64,000 nt of DNA from Halisarca cf. caerulea. Taxonomy: Eukaryota > Porifera > Demospongiae > Chondrillida > Halisarcidae. A program made the translations under genes and the position numbers. The notes beneath the pieces are model-generated. The model was not told where the DNA came from. It did not search any database and saw only the letters and a program-made list of their open reading frames with translations. Location: NCBI GenBank assembly GCA_963170055.1, contig CAUJGJ010000003.1, forward strand, positions 472,844 through 536,843. The letters run 5' to 3'. This document shows positions 25,049 to 36,699 of the stretch, one piece after another (within the stretch, counting starts at the first letter, position 1; each line of letters begins with the position of its first letter).

Positions 25049-25234
25049 TTATGGCTGAGCTGAAAACATTAAACTGTTTTTCAGTTAAGGAAGCCATAGC
25101 AGTTTGGGAGAACTCCAGTGAATGGGAAGCCAAGCTAATATCTGTGGCTGCCACCAAAGACAGCAGGACAGTCAAGAGCATTGCATCTGTAATGGATACA
25201 CATGGGTGTCTGATGGAGTGTAGAGTACTGAAAG
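25049..25234 (+). CDS. Exon for ~60-residue module (copy C), phase 1-1
   Basis: A 186-nt exon with a TTTTTTCTAG acceptor and GTATGT donor, phase 1 at both ends. It is the third member of the tandem family (FSVKEAIAVWENSSEWEAK and ISVAATKDSRTVKSIASV). It lies 556 bp after copy B, the natural spacing of a tandem exon pair. Being symmetric, it can be skipped or included without a frameshift. The very long CA repeat just upstream may affect its splicing. Confidence 0.7.
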
Positions 25235-25509
25235 GTATGTGAAAGAAGGGAGACTGTAAGTATTGTACTGTATTATAAGAGAGAACAAGTACTAAATCAT
25301 TAGAAAAACATGTGGGGATCAGTTTATAACCTTCATACTGATAGTTCTGTGTACTGGTACTCTATAACGTACTTCAATCTGCAAACAAGCTGTTTGCATG
25401 CATCATCTGTAAGACTAGTACAGGATACCAGCTTTCTGATGATGTAATTGGTTGTGCAAATAAGCCTTACGCAACACACCTGTTTCCATGTGCAGAATTA
25501 TCTCTGTAT

Positions 25510-26274
25510 CACAGGTATGTTATGTCCGATTTCTGGACATAAAACAAAATGGCGGACGACTACGAGGTACTATAATTTTTCGCTTCAATCTTCGTTCAAA
25601 TGTAAGCAGACTTTGTGAAAATAGCCAAGATGGCATCTGACACATATATACTTGGCTTCGAAAGTAACAAAAGCTAGTTTTAACCTCTGCAAGTCGTTTG
25701 TAATGAGTTTTCTTTACACCATACGCAAATATTTCAAAATGCAAAAAGGCAGTGGTTAGGATCTTGGCTTTTGGACACGAAAGTAGGTTCAAAATAAAGC
25801 ACAGATTGAAAATTTACTAAATCGAATCTTGGGTGATGATCCTCCACTCCATGGCTGTTATGTCCAGGGGTTTTTGCCCAAAACCAAGGTTCCCAGCTAT
25901 AAGATGTTGGACATAAACCGAATGGAGCAACGCACATTACCCCAAGATTCAACTCAAGATTTTGAGGGTTTGGTCCTTTAGTAACAATATATCAAAGTTT
26001 CAAAGCTAAAAGCCGAGATTTCTACCACCGCCTTTTTCGATAAAGTTTTCTTGTCAAACAGAACTGTCTTTCCAGGCTGAGTTACGCGTTGTCACATGTT
26101 CCATGAACATCTTTCTTGTATACTCACGTATATGTTCCGCTTGCAAATGATATCATCACCAAAACAAACTATAGGCGTGTGACAAACCCACGCGGTGCCC
26201 ACTATAACGAAATTCATTGGGTGAAGCCAGATAACGTCGCGCTTTTGGCTGGATTGGGACATAACATACCTGCG
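25510..26274 (+). mobile_element. CGCAGGTA element, short type
   Basis: A 765-bp element with ends CACAGGTATGTTATGTCC and GGGACATAACATACCTGCG, flanked by AT on both sides (25508-25509, 26275-26276). ACAAAATGGCGG follows the left palindrome. Noncoding. Confidence 0.85.
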
Positions 26275-27211
26275 ATATACAGTGCCACCCACTTATTATA
26301 TCACTGGATATTAGGTCAAACTGCTTAATATGCCACAATTTCCTGGTGTGAATTTATTAGCATGACAGAAGTATGCATATATTAGGCCAACTACTGAATC
26401 CTGCATCCACCATGTTTTTGTGCACCAAATAAACATTTAGTACACGATAGTATACACTTTATAGGTCAAGCGCACATTTTGACTTTAGAGGATTCTTTAA
26501 CAAATCAAGTTTTCAACTGTGGCTCCAAAAAGTATTTGTAAAGGAAGTAATTGTGGGCAACAAGGGATTCCATTATGAAATACCCTTTAAAGCAAGTTGG
26601 ACCTAAGTTGAGATTTCTAAGAGAGTGATAAGTAATGTTTTCGACAAAAAAAAAAACACTATTTGGAGTTCACTTGAAGTCCATCAGCTAAAGTCAAGTT
26701 TGCTGTTGTAGAAGCAATTGTGATTTGAGCTATGTAAGTAAAGGTTATCATCACCAATGCTACTATAATATTGAACAGGACAAAAAGAAAAAGTTTTCAA
26801 AGACTTTGGAACCTAGTGGGTGGCACTGTAGTTCCCTTTCTGCTGTCTGGCTCACGAATATAATATATATAGTATAATATTATGGTGTTATCACATGATG
26901 ACGTCATACATTAAAGAAGGCGACAAATTTGCAGCATGTAAGAGCCCATGCACTTACTAAAAATGCATGGTGGGTGAGCTTGAATAATTCTTTCTGGTCA
27001 ATTCTATCTGTGATTCCACTCAAGACTGTAGTTTTCGTTGTAAGGTAGGACCAGTGAAGGATTACTGGGTGATTTTGAGACATGTGGTTGGATTGACAAT
27101 GTTAATGGTGGGGATGGAACATGCAGTTGGTAGTAAAAGTTACGTCCATTGAAGCCAGGAGCAGGTAACACACTTTAGAGTATTACACGAGGTGCTTTTA
27201 TACACGTAGCC

Positions 27212-27442
27212 TTAAGTGATCATGAACTCCTCAAAGTCTGTGTCATTTAGCATGAAATCAAACTGAAGTCCAGATCGCATGAATAAATCATTTTCAGCAG
27301 CACACTTGTCCATATTGTGACACCGAACCAAACTTAAGATTCCACAGGCAAATGCTTTGGTTTCTGCTGCAACTGTGATTGCTTTGCCATTCTTACCAAT
27401 CAACCGCACACAAATTTTGATTTGGCTGAGCCTTTGTAGGGC
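27212..27442 (-). CDS. Candidate terminal exon, unknown protein
   Basis: On the minus strand an acceptor-like TTACCACAAGAATATAG is followed by an open frame of 76 residues ending in TAA. It includes LSQIKICVRLIGKNGKAI, AFACGILSLVRC and GLQFDFMLNDTDFEEF. The composition looks like real protein, but I do not recognise the family and saw no preceding exon. It lies in the introns of the + strand gene, so it would be a nested gene or a transposon piece. Confidence 0.35.
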   Translation of the reverse strand, partial: ALQRLSQIKICVRLIGKNGKAITVAAETKAFACGILSLVRCHNMDKCAAENDLFMRSGLQFDFMLNDTDFEEFMIT

Positions 27443-27788
27443 CTATATTCTTGTGGTAAAATAGTTACTACCGGGCCTTGAGCATGCATAATGTGGTACT
27501 AACCTCACCCCTTGGGTACTATGTGCCCTCTGGTCTGTAGTCAGTAACATGCTATGCCCTCAAGCCCGTGTAGTAACTAGTACTTACATTAAATCCCTTT
27601 CCAGTCTACCTCAGTCTATTTATATTCTTTGTATACAGCATAGACTGTGGTGTGCTTGCAAGATGCTCTTTTGCATGTGGTCCTGAAAAATTTGCAATAG
27701 AACATTATTTGTGATAATCTATGCATGTATGTATGTATGTGTGTGGATGAGCCTTGTTGAGCACTCTCATGCATGTCTTCCGGTTTAG

Positions 27789-27971
27789 TTTTTAGTAGCT
27801 TGTTTGAGAGGAAACTGATCTCACAAAGTGATCTCAAAGAACATGTTCAACAGAGTGGCCCTTTGGCAGCAATTTTCTTCTTTCAGTGTGTGAAATCTCA
27901 AAAAATAGTGTTGGAGTCAATTGACATATTAAAGGCAAATGGCCTGACTGACAGAGCTGACATGTTATCTG
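27789..27971 (+). CDS. Exon for ~60-residue death-fold-like module, phase 1-1
   Basis: A 183-nt exon with acceptor CTTCCGGTTTAG and donor GTGAGA, phase 1 at both ends. The peptide includes LFERKLISQSDLKEHVQQS and VLESIDILKANGL. The layout (basic helix with LIS, later a hydrophobic helix, closing Gly from the split codon) parallels the other module exons and resembles CARD-like death folds. Family assignment is inference. It follows the tandem exons at 24310 and 25049 in the same orientation and phase. Confidence 0.6.
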
Positions 27972-28478
27972 GTGAGATGTTATTGTCTACCTCTAGCAAA
28001 TGGTTTTTTCTTGTTTGGGTGGTTTGTTCACTGTACCTTTAGTCTGTGTGTTTATTGTTGACTGACCTCTCCTCACTAGACAGTGTTTGCAGTGTAGGTA
28101 TGATGGTAGCTAGCACAGTGTTCTTACAGCATAACTAGAACAGTCACAAAATCAATTTCTCAGTAATCCTGTACAATTATACCAAAAACGTATATGATGT
28201 GAAAGCTTAAGCAAAAGTAAAACACAAAGGTGCCTACAGAACAATGACTGACATGGTGTTGCATGCATGGTGTGTATCACCTGTATTACAAAACTGAAAT
28301 AATAATGTGTGATATTACTAAAGCATGCAGTACAGAAAATTATTATAATACGAAATAGGAAATTGTGACATCACAGTTGAGGCATGAACATATGAAACAA
28401 GGAACATAATGGTGACACTACATATGTGTACATGCACACATGCATCAGATATCAGTGGGGTCTTCTCTTTTCTAATAG

Positions 28479-28544
28479 TAAGCTCAAGGGCTTACCAGCT
28501 AGTCAGGAAATCAGAACATTGGAAAGAGGATGGACGGATGAGAA
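28479..28544 (+). CDS. Possible linker exon (weak)
   Basis: A 66-nt stretch with a good pyrimidine tract (TCTTCTCTTTTCTAATAG) and a GTAAGT donor. In phase 2-2 it is open (LKGLPASQEIRTLERGW) and joins in frame to the exon at 28649. However, the previous exon ends in phase 1, so an exon is missing or this one is false. Confidence 0.3.
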
Positions 28545-28648
28545 GTAAGTTCTAAGCTAGTCAACAGTTGATGATGTCTCCCAATTACCACATTGTGTTT
28601 ACAATGATATACAGCTGTTCTTGCTCTGTATTGGGTACTGCTGCACAG

Positions 28649-28722
28649 TGAGGAGGGCCGGATTAGGCGGCTGGAGGAAAGTGAGAAAATGACCAATGAT
28701 CTACTAGTGAACAAGCTCCAAG
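28649..28722 (+). CDS. Linker exon, charged helix, phase 2-1
   Basis: A 74-nt exon with acceptor CTGCACAG and donor GTAATG. Only the frame entering in phase 2 is open; it reads EEGRIRRLEESEKMTNDLL and ends in phase 1, matching the next exon at 28809. It looks like a charged helix or coiled-coil linker. Confidence 0.5.
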
Positions 28723-28808
28723 GTAATGAGTTTGTGATGGTTTCTTAAGATGTGCATGCTATGTCATTGACCTACACTTTATGTACATGTTTTCTTTCTT
28801 GTGTACAG

Positions 28809-28988
28809 TTGTGGGTAGTCTGGTTATGAGGCTACTTAAGGATGGACAGGACCAGCTCATTGAACCTGGCCTCTCTATACTCAGGGGCGGTCCATGGTGT
28901 GTCTGGTACTTGAATCTGGATAGCATCATTGCAGTTCTACTAGAGCAATACAATGCTGGAGGTCCCGGAGTTGTAGACAAATTGAGAG
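28809..28988 (+). CDS. Exon for 60-residue module, phase 1-1
   Basis: A 180-nt exon with acceptor TTTCTTGTGTACAG and donor GTTTGT, phase 1 at both ends. The peptide includes VVGSLVMRLLKDGQDQLIEP and LDSIIAVLLEQYNAGG. Size, phase and the final LRG parallel the other module exons, though sequence similarity is weak. It joins in frame to the preceding 74-nt exon. Function unknown; a death-fold relative is possible. Confidence 0.55.
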
Positions 28989-29153
28989 GTTTGTACTATG
29001 TCCACTACAACCTTACATCATTGTATTGGAGCTAGGCCATGTGCTATCATGCTTATATATCAATAACACTGCTAGTGAGGGCAAGTTAGCATGGAGTATT
29101 AGGGTGCATGACCCATTCAGAGTTACTATATTGTTTTTATGCAATATTATATA

Positions 29154-29214
<61 letters not shown>

Positions 29215-30131
29215 CCCTATAACAAAAGAAAGGAAAACAAATAGTAAGCAAAATCACAATGGAAATATGACTACATCAGAGAAATACTTAACAGTACCTA
29301 ACAAAAGTGACATTGAATTCTATTCATACATTTTTGATAGTTTAGGCTTGATTTTGTTCTGTCAATCCCTTAATAAGCCAAGAACACATTATTTGCACTG
29401 AAATCTGCCACTCTTGTTACCTGGAATGCCTCAAAAAATGGCTTCCTTGAACACAAACGGGACTGGTTTCAGCATAGATAGTAGTAAGAGTGACGTTTTT
29501 GATTTTTATTGTTGACCAATATAACCAACCACTTTAAAGCACAGAATTACCCAATAAAAACACCAAGTTCTAACTTCTAGAGCAATCTTTCGGGAAGAAA
29601 GATCAAAAAGTTGGCATTGTTTCAGTTCTCTTGGAATGACTTAGGCTACAGTATGATCAAATCATAGATACGAAGTATTTAAGCTGTGTCATGTTTCAGC
29701 TGTAGTTTTCACATCGATTGGTAAAACTATGTATATAGGCCTATACTGCACATTAATTCACAATGGTACCTGTGCACTCTCAAAGCATTCATTTAAGAGT
29801 GATGGCCTGACCAAGCAAATGTACATTCCCCCAACCCTGTAATATCATCAACAATGGTAGTGATTCATATGTAGGGATGACGTGAAACATGGAGCATGGG
29901 CCCTCATACATTAGAATCATGCAGCTGTAGGTTTGCTGGAAGTCACTTCTAGTACATTTAGAAGCTCCAAAAACAGCTTATTTGGCTGTTACGACCATTT
30001 TTTGATCGGTCTAAGTATAAAAGAAGCGACTGGGCGCCATATATGAGCTAGTTGAAATAGTTCTTTGTGGCTAGGTATATCCATCAATTAATCCTAAATC
30101 GTCCACACTAGCCAGAATTTGAAAAGTAGTA
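28989..30131. other. Intron-like stretch with (TA)n at ~29144-29213
   Basis: No supported exon. A long (TA)n microsatellite is followed by AT-rich sequence of unknown origin. Confidence 0.5.
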
Positions 30132-31529
30132 ATTCCAACGTTTCCGCAACACAGTCGCAGGTATGTTATGTCTGATTTGGACATAAACAAAAATGGTCGC
30201 CGTTATCGAAGTAGTGAAATCAATCGGTCTGTTTTGCATGTGCACGAGTAGTGATGCCAAGAAAACGCTTTGCATTGTTTCTTAAGCATATCTACTTTGG
30301 ATCTGAGTGTTTTGGATTCTTGTGGAGAGACACGAAACTTCGTGGGACGAGTTTTTCTAACTGTATGAGAAAACATAAAAATGCAAAAACGCGGTGGTAG
30401 AAACTTAGGCTTTTGGACACAAAACTGGGCTCAAAAGAACACACAGATATCGAACTTCTTAAATCCAAATCAGGGTCTTTAGGCTCCACTGCATGGCTGT
30501 TATGTCCAACGATTTGTGCAAAATTCTAGGGTGACTAGTTACAATCCGTTGGACATAAAGCAAACGAAACAACGTACAAAGACCCTGATTCGGATTCTAG
30601 GGATTTGACCCTTTGGGGACAATACCTCAAAGTTTCATGCTGAGAATCGGAGATTTCTACCACCGCGTTTTTCGATGAAGTTTTCTTGTGGTGAAAGTCA
30701 TCTTCCTTCGGTAAAGTCACGTGACATCACATGCAATTCTAGCTAGGGCATAGACTGAGGTCTATGGCTAGAGTTGTATGTGCTCGCGTGGTGAAAAAAC
30801 GTTTTAGTGCAAAAGGTGGAGATCTGGATGATGGCTTTTAAACCTTATAAAGTGGGTTTGAAATGAACGTAGGATCAATATTTACATTTTCACCGCGTAT
30901 ACTTTTTAATTCTATACTCCTTGGCTGTTATGTGCAGCCTTTTGTGGCTTTCCAGCCAGAACAAGACAAGAAATAGTGTGGCATATCTCGAACGAAACAA
31001 TCAATCAAAAGTATACGCAGTGAAATATAGCTTTACCTTTTAGAAATCCTCCTTACATTTTTGTAGTCATGGACCGCCATTTGGATCTCAGCCTTTCACA
31101 AAGAAATTTGCCCCGAAGAAGGCTTCTCTCGAGGCCAATTCAACCATACGATCTTACGTAGCTCCGTGGTTCTAAACGATTGAAGAAGTTGGAAAAAGAT
31201 TGTCAACTTTCCTCGGCGTCGAATCTTCCCTTCCAATATCCAGTTGTACTTAAAATCGGCGTACATTCTATCCAACCTGCCGAAGAAAGCGTTAACATCC
31301 GAAAACTAATGCTTAGAATTTCGAGAATAGAACGTGCTGTGTAAAGTTGGGTAGGGTCTGGAGCTTCTACTTTCTTGTCGAGGCTTTTCCTAAGCTGATT
31401 CACGTTACTGGCACATGACCAACCCACGCAATTCAGTGGTAATGAAATTCATACTGTGAAAACCACAAAACGCCCATGTTTTGGCTAGATTCGGACATAA
31501 CTTACCTGCGGTTGCCTTCATCAGGGAAT
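30132..31529 (-). ncRNA. PLE hammerhead ribozyme split by an insertion
   Basis: Minus strand. The part at 31529-31513 holds a stem-I arm ATTCC and the core CTGATGA (complement of 31518-31524). The part at 30153-30132 holds GAAA, the self-complementary ACGT (stem III), and the other stem-I arm GGAAT. Stem II arms GCAAC and GTTGC lie one on each side of the insertion at 30156-31510. Joined across the GT duplication they give a complete type-I hammerhead with a minimal stem III, as known from Penelope-like elements. Its cleavage activity is inferred, not seen. Confidence 0.7.
30156..31510 (+). mobile_element. CGCAGGTA element, long type, copy 3
   Basis: A 1355-bp element with ends CGCAGGTATGTTATGTC and GGACATAACTTACCTGCG, flanked by GT on both sides (30154-30155, 31511-31512). 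It interrupts stem II of a hammerhead motif. The centre has another TTATGTCC...GGACATAA pair. Noncoding. Confidence 0.9.
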
Positions 31530-31986
31530 ATCACAGGGTGAAAACTCAAAGCTTTTATACAGAAGGGTAGTAATATGTGGTGATTGTGTAAGGATAACAT
31601 GCTAAATAAATGGGATACAGTGGTATGGCAACATGCATTGCTAAATAAATGTACAATGGGATGTCACATGATGATGGTGGTTTGTGTGCTCTAAGCAGAT
31701 GAACAAGAATTTTAGTGAGTCTTAGTCAAGTAATGAGGTGTACTCCCTAGGTATTGTACCTTTTCTCTGTTGATTGTGTTGTCATCCTTCTGTATGTGCC
31801 AGCTTTCCAGTAAGCATCTGGTTGTCACATGGGGATGTGCATCAATGATCTCTGCTGCGGTTGTATCAAAATGATGGCCCGATTTACACGCGTGCTCGGC
31901 TACAGCAGATGTGGCCAGATCACCATTCTTGATCATACAGCGGTGTTCTGTCATCCATTGTTTTAAGTAACAATGAAGATCAACAC
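31511..31986 (-). pseudogene. Penelope-like element (PLE), C-terminal fragment
   Basis: The minus strand encodes WMTEHRCMIKNGDLATSAVA, EHACKSGHHFD, EIIDAHPHVTTRCLLESWHI and NREK. This is the end of a GIY-YIG endonuclease domain of the kind carried by PLEs, including the Glu of the ES motif. Downstream, on the same strand, comes the hammerhead-bearing 3' region. The 5' side is cut by the element starting at 31987 and no RT part remains here. Confidence 0.75.
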
Positions 31987-32240
31987 GCAGGTGAGTTATG
32001 TCCAATTTTGGACATAACACAAAATGGCCGACACTTTGTAAACGCTAAAATTAACCCCCAGTTTTTGCTTTCTGCAATGGGTAATATTGGCATGAACCTA
32101 CTATTCCACATTGCAAACATATTGACGGGATGTTGGTGTTCTCTTTAAGACAATCTATAAGTCGAATGTCCCACTACACGCGATTTCTTCGGCTACTGTC
32201 GAAAAGACAAAAAAGCAAAAATCGTGGTGGTAAAAACAAC
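31987..32240 (+). mobile_element. CGCAGGTG element, left-end fragment
   Basis: Starts CGCAGGTGAGTTATGTCC with the GGACATAACACAAAATGGCC arm, preceded by CA. It matches the first ~255 bases of the element at 55357-56093 and then stops, so the right part is missing. Confidence 0.7.
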
Positions 32241-32244
32241 CCTA

Positions 32245-32360
32245 TCGCATATCGACAAGTAGAGTAGGAAATTGGTAATAATAGCACCCAGCGCCAAATC
32301 TGAACTATGCAAGGGTAATTTTAAATAGTATATTAGCCAATACTTAGCCAGAGTCCTCAT
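32245..32360 (-). repeat. Dispersed repeat shared with 57668-57786
   Basis: About 115 bases match the sequence at 57668-57786 in inverted orientation (shared words include TTGCATAGTTCAGA). Identity of the family unknown. Confidence 0.5.
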
Positions 32361-33105
32361 AGTTTTAAGAAAACAAATGATGCAAGTCACCACACGTCGT
32401 ACTAATCTAGACAGAAATTTTGCGCTCAAAACTCACGCTCTAAATTCAATGTTGCAATCTCCATATCTTCGTCCGATGGACCACTGATGTAGCCCTATTA
32501 GTCGTCATCTTTAGAAGCAAATTTGAAAGACCTGAGAAGAATTTTGTAGGAGAAGATTCTCTGTCTGTAACACCATGTCGACTGCGGTCACAAACCATTT
32601 CTTGAAAGTTATTCCTATCGTTTGCAAGTTTTAAAAGAGAAAAAGGAAACTTATGTTGACGTGTTCAAGATATAAATGGGCTAATAAGTACTCCCCATGG
32701 TGATTTCTAATTATTTTTTTCGAAGGGGTACAATCCGCCATGTTTATGCACGTGGCAATCGTTCCGTTACTTTTAACTGGCACTGTATATATATATAATT
32801 ATGTTATAGTTATATCCCGATACAAGCATGATATGCAGGTTATCGCCCAAGACCAAGGCAAAGCCGAGGTCACGGGCGATGACCTGGATATCATGCGAGT
32901 GAACCGGGATATAACTAACTTCTATCCCATGCAAATAAAAAATATTATTTTCAATTAGTAGACTTGATTGGCAACAATAGATTAAATTAACACCAAATTG
33001 ACTATCGATTAATACCTGGTAGTAATTTACCCGGGGGATAACTACCATGCATACATGCCCAGTTTTTCCTTTCATCTTTCACAAACTGGGATAGAAATAT
33101 ATATA

Positions 33106-33492
33106 TACCACCTTCCAATTTGTAATGCACAATTCCATTATGAAATACCCAGCCAAGGATCCAGAAAATTTGCAAACCCAAGAAGAGCAAAGGAAAGATC
33201 AAAGAAGTTGTTTAGTGTTTGCCTATTCAAAACACAAAACAATTTAACTGAATAAGATTGCCTCATTTCAGCTGCAGTTTTCTCTTTGGTGTACCAATAA
33301 CACGCTGGTTACCCACAAATGTGCCATATTTGAGTGAAGTGTTGCTATTTGGCTCATCTATAGAGGCAACAAATTAGTTGACTCTTGTGGTAAGGCTTAC
33401 AAATTAGTTGGCCTCAGTTTATTTTTGCCTCAAGATCAGCTGTGTGTTGGGTAATCTTAAAATAATTGGACACAATAAAAATAATCTGTTGT
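33106..33492 (-). mobile_element. MITE with AACAGGTTATT-type ends, partial copy 2
   Basis: Related to 20862-21299 in inverted orientation, with the same ACAAATTAGTTG words and an end TAAAAATAATCTGTT. The other end is not recognisable. Confidence 0.55.
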
Positions 33493-33778
33493 ATATCAAT
33501 ATGTATGTATTTGTCACTGTATTGACATACCTTACCCGAAGAAACAAAAATACAACTGTAAATTTTATACAATATTACAAGACTTTAGCTAGCCTTATGT
33601 AATATAGGTATAGCTGTTAACCTATAATTTTCAAGTTCTGAAAATACACAAAAAAGGTATACTCTCTCCCACTCTACACTGTCATGTGATTCAACAAAAT
33701 TAATGCATATCAATCAAACAACCTCACAGCCCCACACTTGATCCTCTAAATGCATGTACTCTGAATGAAATGGTTGCA

Positions 33779-35152
33779 CGCAGGTATGTTATGTCAGATC
33801 TTGGACACAAACAAAAATGGCCGCCGTTATCGAAGGAGTAAAATTTATTGGTCTGTTCGGCATGTGCACAAATAGTGATGCCCAGAAAACACTTTGTATT
33901 ATATCTTAAGCATATGTACTTTGTATCTAGGTCTTTTAGATTATTGTCGAGGGTCACAAAACTTCGTATGACGAGTTTTTTCCGACCGTATAAGAAAACA
34001 TAAAAATGCAAGAATGTGGTGGTAGAAACTTAGGCTTTTGAACACAAAACTGGGTTCAAAAGAACACACTGATACCGAACTTACTAAATTGAATTCAGGG
34101 TCTTCAGGCTCCACTGCATGGCTGTTATGTCCAACGATTTGTGCAAAATTCTAGGGTAACCAGTTACAATCCGTTGGACATAAAGGAAATGGAACAACGT
34201 ACAAAGACCCTGAATTCGATTCTAGGGGTTTGGACCTTTAGGAACAATACTTCAAAGTTTCAAGCTGGAAATCGTAGATTTCTACCACCGCAATTTTCAA
34301 TAAAATTTTCTTGTGGTGAAAGTCATCTTCACTCAGTAAAGTCACGTGCCATCACATGCACTGCTATAGATAAACAGTGCACAATTTCTGTTTGTGGTGA
34401 AACTAGCTGGTGGAAAATGCCGAAATCTATAGAGGTTGGTGGCTTTTAAACCGTGTAAAAGTGGGTTTAACATACACTTCGGATCAATATCTAACTTTAA
34501 ATTTCCACTGCGTATATATACTTTTGAAATTCTATTCCTTGGCTCTTATGTGCAGCTTTTTGTAGTTTTCCACCCAGGACAAGACAAGAAATTGTTAAGC
34601 ATAGCTTGAAAAGAACAAGCATTGCCAATCAAAACCATACGCAAGGTGAAAATTTAGCTTTACCTATTAGAAATCATTCTTTAAGTTTCTGTAGTCATGG
34701 ACCGCCATCTAGATCTCCTCTTTTCACAAAGATTTTGACCAGTGAAGGCTTCTCTCTGGGCTAAAATTGATCTTCTTGCACTACTCTGTTAAATCTTCAG
34801 TGTACGTTCTTACATAGCCCCGTGGTTTTAAATGAAGGAGTTAAACGATTGTGAAGTTCTGATTCCGCCCTTTCAAAATCTAGTTTGTACTTAAGTCGTG
34901 GTACATTTTATCCAATCCTGCCAAAGAAAGCGTTACCATCCTAAAACGAATGCTTAGAAGTTCGACAACAAAGCGTGCTGTCTAAAGTTGGGTAGGGTCT
35001 GGAGCTTAACTTGCTTATTGCGGAGCTTCCTTATTCCTGATTCACGTTACCAGCACATGATCAACCCACACAATTCATTGATAATGAGATTCATACCGTG
35101 AAACCCACAAAGCGCCCGTGTTTTGACTAGATTCGGACATAACTTACCTGCG
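33779..35152 (+). mobile_element. CGCAGGTA element, long type, copy 4
   Basis: A 1374-bp element with ends CGCAGGTATGTTATGTCAG and GGACATAACTTACCTGCG, flanked by CA on both sides (33777-33778, 35153-35154). AAAATGGCCGCC follows the left end. Colinear with copies at 12230, 30156 and 52408. Confidence 0.9.
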
Positions 35153-35204
35153 CATCAGTGAGACAAACTAACCTCAGACCACCTTGCTGTAACCTCTTCT
35201 GTAA

Positions 35205-35430
35205 TGTACTAGGTGTTCTAAGGCAGTGTGCTGTGTATTGTAATGTACCAGGTGTAATGAGGTAGTGTGTTGTGTGTTGTAATGTACTAGGTGTACTGAG
35301 GCAGTGTGCTATGTATTATAATGTACCAGGCGTATTGAAGTAGTGTGCTGAGTGTTGTAATGTACTAGGTGTACTGAGGTAGTGCATGTGTTGTGTGCTG
35401 TAATGAACCAGGTATACTGAGGTAGGTGAG
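35205..35430 (+). repeat. Minisatellite, ~40-bp unit
   Basis: About five degenerate tandem units built on TAATGTACYAGGTGTA followed by TGAGGTAGTGTG. Noncoding. Confidence 0.75.
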
Positions 35431-35550
35431 GCATGGTAGAATAGGTGAGGCCATACAGTGAATGGCAGATTGTTAAGAGAGAACAGCATAGCACCAGAAA
35501 GGTAATCATAAGATGCTCCTATGTCATGGTTGTACTCACCTCTTTTGCAG

Positions 35551-35720
35551 TCCTCATCTTTTGCTACTGGAATGGTTTGATTTCAGATAAGGAGTGTGAA
35601 AGAGTTTACTCACTGGCTGATCCTGAGTGGAGGACTCAGCTGGAGGCATTGCAGAATAAAGACATCAATCTTGTGCTTCATGGGAGGTGGGAAGAGTACT
35701 ATTCCAGACAATATGGCAAG
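35551..35720 (+). CDS. First half of a split module, phase 1-0
   Basis: A 170-nt exon with acceptor CACCTCTTTTGCAG and donor GTACCG. It enters in phase 1, as the other module exons do, but leaves in phase 0. The peptide includes LIFCYWNGLISDKECERVYS and ADPEWRTQLEALQNK. The opening resembles the 27789 exon (hydrophobic residues, then LIS). The exon at 42231 starts in phase 0 and ends in phase 1, so the pair would restore a 1-1 unit of about 73 residues. Family not recognised; a death-fold relative is my guess. Confidence 0.6.
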
Positions 35721-35865
35721 GTACCGATATATGTTAGACCGGATAATTTGTGAATATAAACCGGAATTACATGTCCTAGTAGAAACCAGGGAAACCAGGG
35801 GAGAGGTTTTAGGCTTGTGTACTGTATGTGGATGTTGTGTATTGAGTTCTACACATGTGGATGTT

Positions 35866-36412
35866 GTGAGGCGGTGTTACTACACAGGTGGATGGTGTGA
35901 GGTGGTGTAACTACACAGGTGGATGTTGTGAGGTGGTGTTACTACACAGGTGGATGGTGTGAGGTGGTGTTACTACACAGGTGAATGGTGTGAAGTGGTG
36001 TTACTACACAGGTGGATGGTGTGAGGTGGTGTTACTACACAGGTGGATGTGGATGGTGTGAGGTGGTGTTACTACACAGGTGAATGGTGTGAAGTGGTGT
36101 TACTACACAGGTGGATGGTGTGAGGTGGTGTTACTACACAGGTGGATGGTGAGAGGTGGTGTTACTACACAGGTGGATGGTGTGAGTTGGTGTTACTACA
36201 CAGGTGGTTGTTGTGAGGTGGTGTTACTACACAGGTGGATGGTGAGAGGTGGTGTTACTACACAGGTGGATGGTGTGAGGTGGTGTTACTACACAGGTGG
36301 ATGGTGTGAGGTGGTGTTACTACACAGGTGGATGGTGTGAGGTGGTGTTACTACACAGGTGGATGGTGTGAGGTGGTGTTACTACACAGGTGGATGTTGT
36401 GAGGCGGAGATT
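35866..36412 (+). repeat. 31-bp minisatellite, ~17 copies
   Basis: A near-perfect tandem array of GGTGTTACTACACAGGTGG followed by ATGGTGTGAGGT. Because 31 is not a multiple of 3, the open frame through it cycles frames and is not a gene. It begins ~145 bases after the exon at 35551 and is intronic if the gene model holds. Confidence 0.95.
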
Positions 36413-36699
36413 ACTTGTTTACATGATGTCACTGTTAACTTTCGTTTAGAGGGCAGTGTAAACGAGACTTTTCTACACTAGGATTTAGCACTCATCCAGG
36501 GACTTTGAACTTCGTTCAATTTAAAGTGATGTACAAATTTGGCCACAACATTATAAATATACATTATCTCTCCAGACTACCATTGAACAGACACCTGAAG
36601 TCAGAAATCATTGCAAAATGCTATAAGTAATGTCACGTCCATGAATAGACCAAATAGTGGAAATTCAACTTGTGAAGCCTCCCTCAGGTGCTCAGGCAT

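Noticed and set aside
29026..29401. Open frames running through (TA)n
   Set aside because: Low-complexity coding only; no splice or family support.
36080..36340. Open frame of 86 codons rich in WCYYTGG-type repeats
   Set aside because: It is the 31-bp minisatellite read in cycling frames, not a protein.
35866..36412. Possible CRISPR-like array
   Set aside because: Units are directly contiguous with no unique spacers, and the context is eukaryotic.
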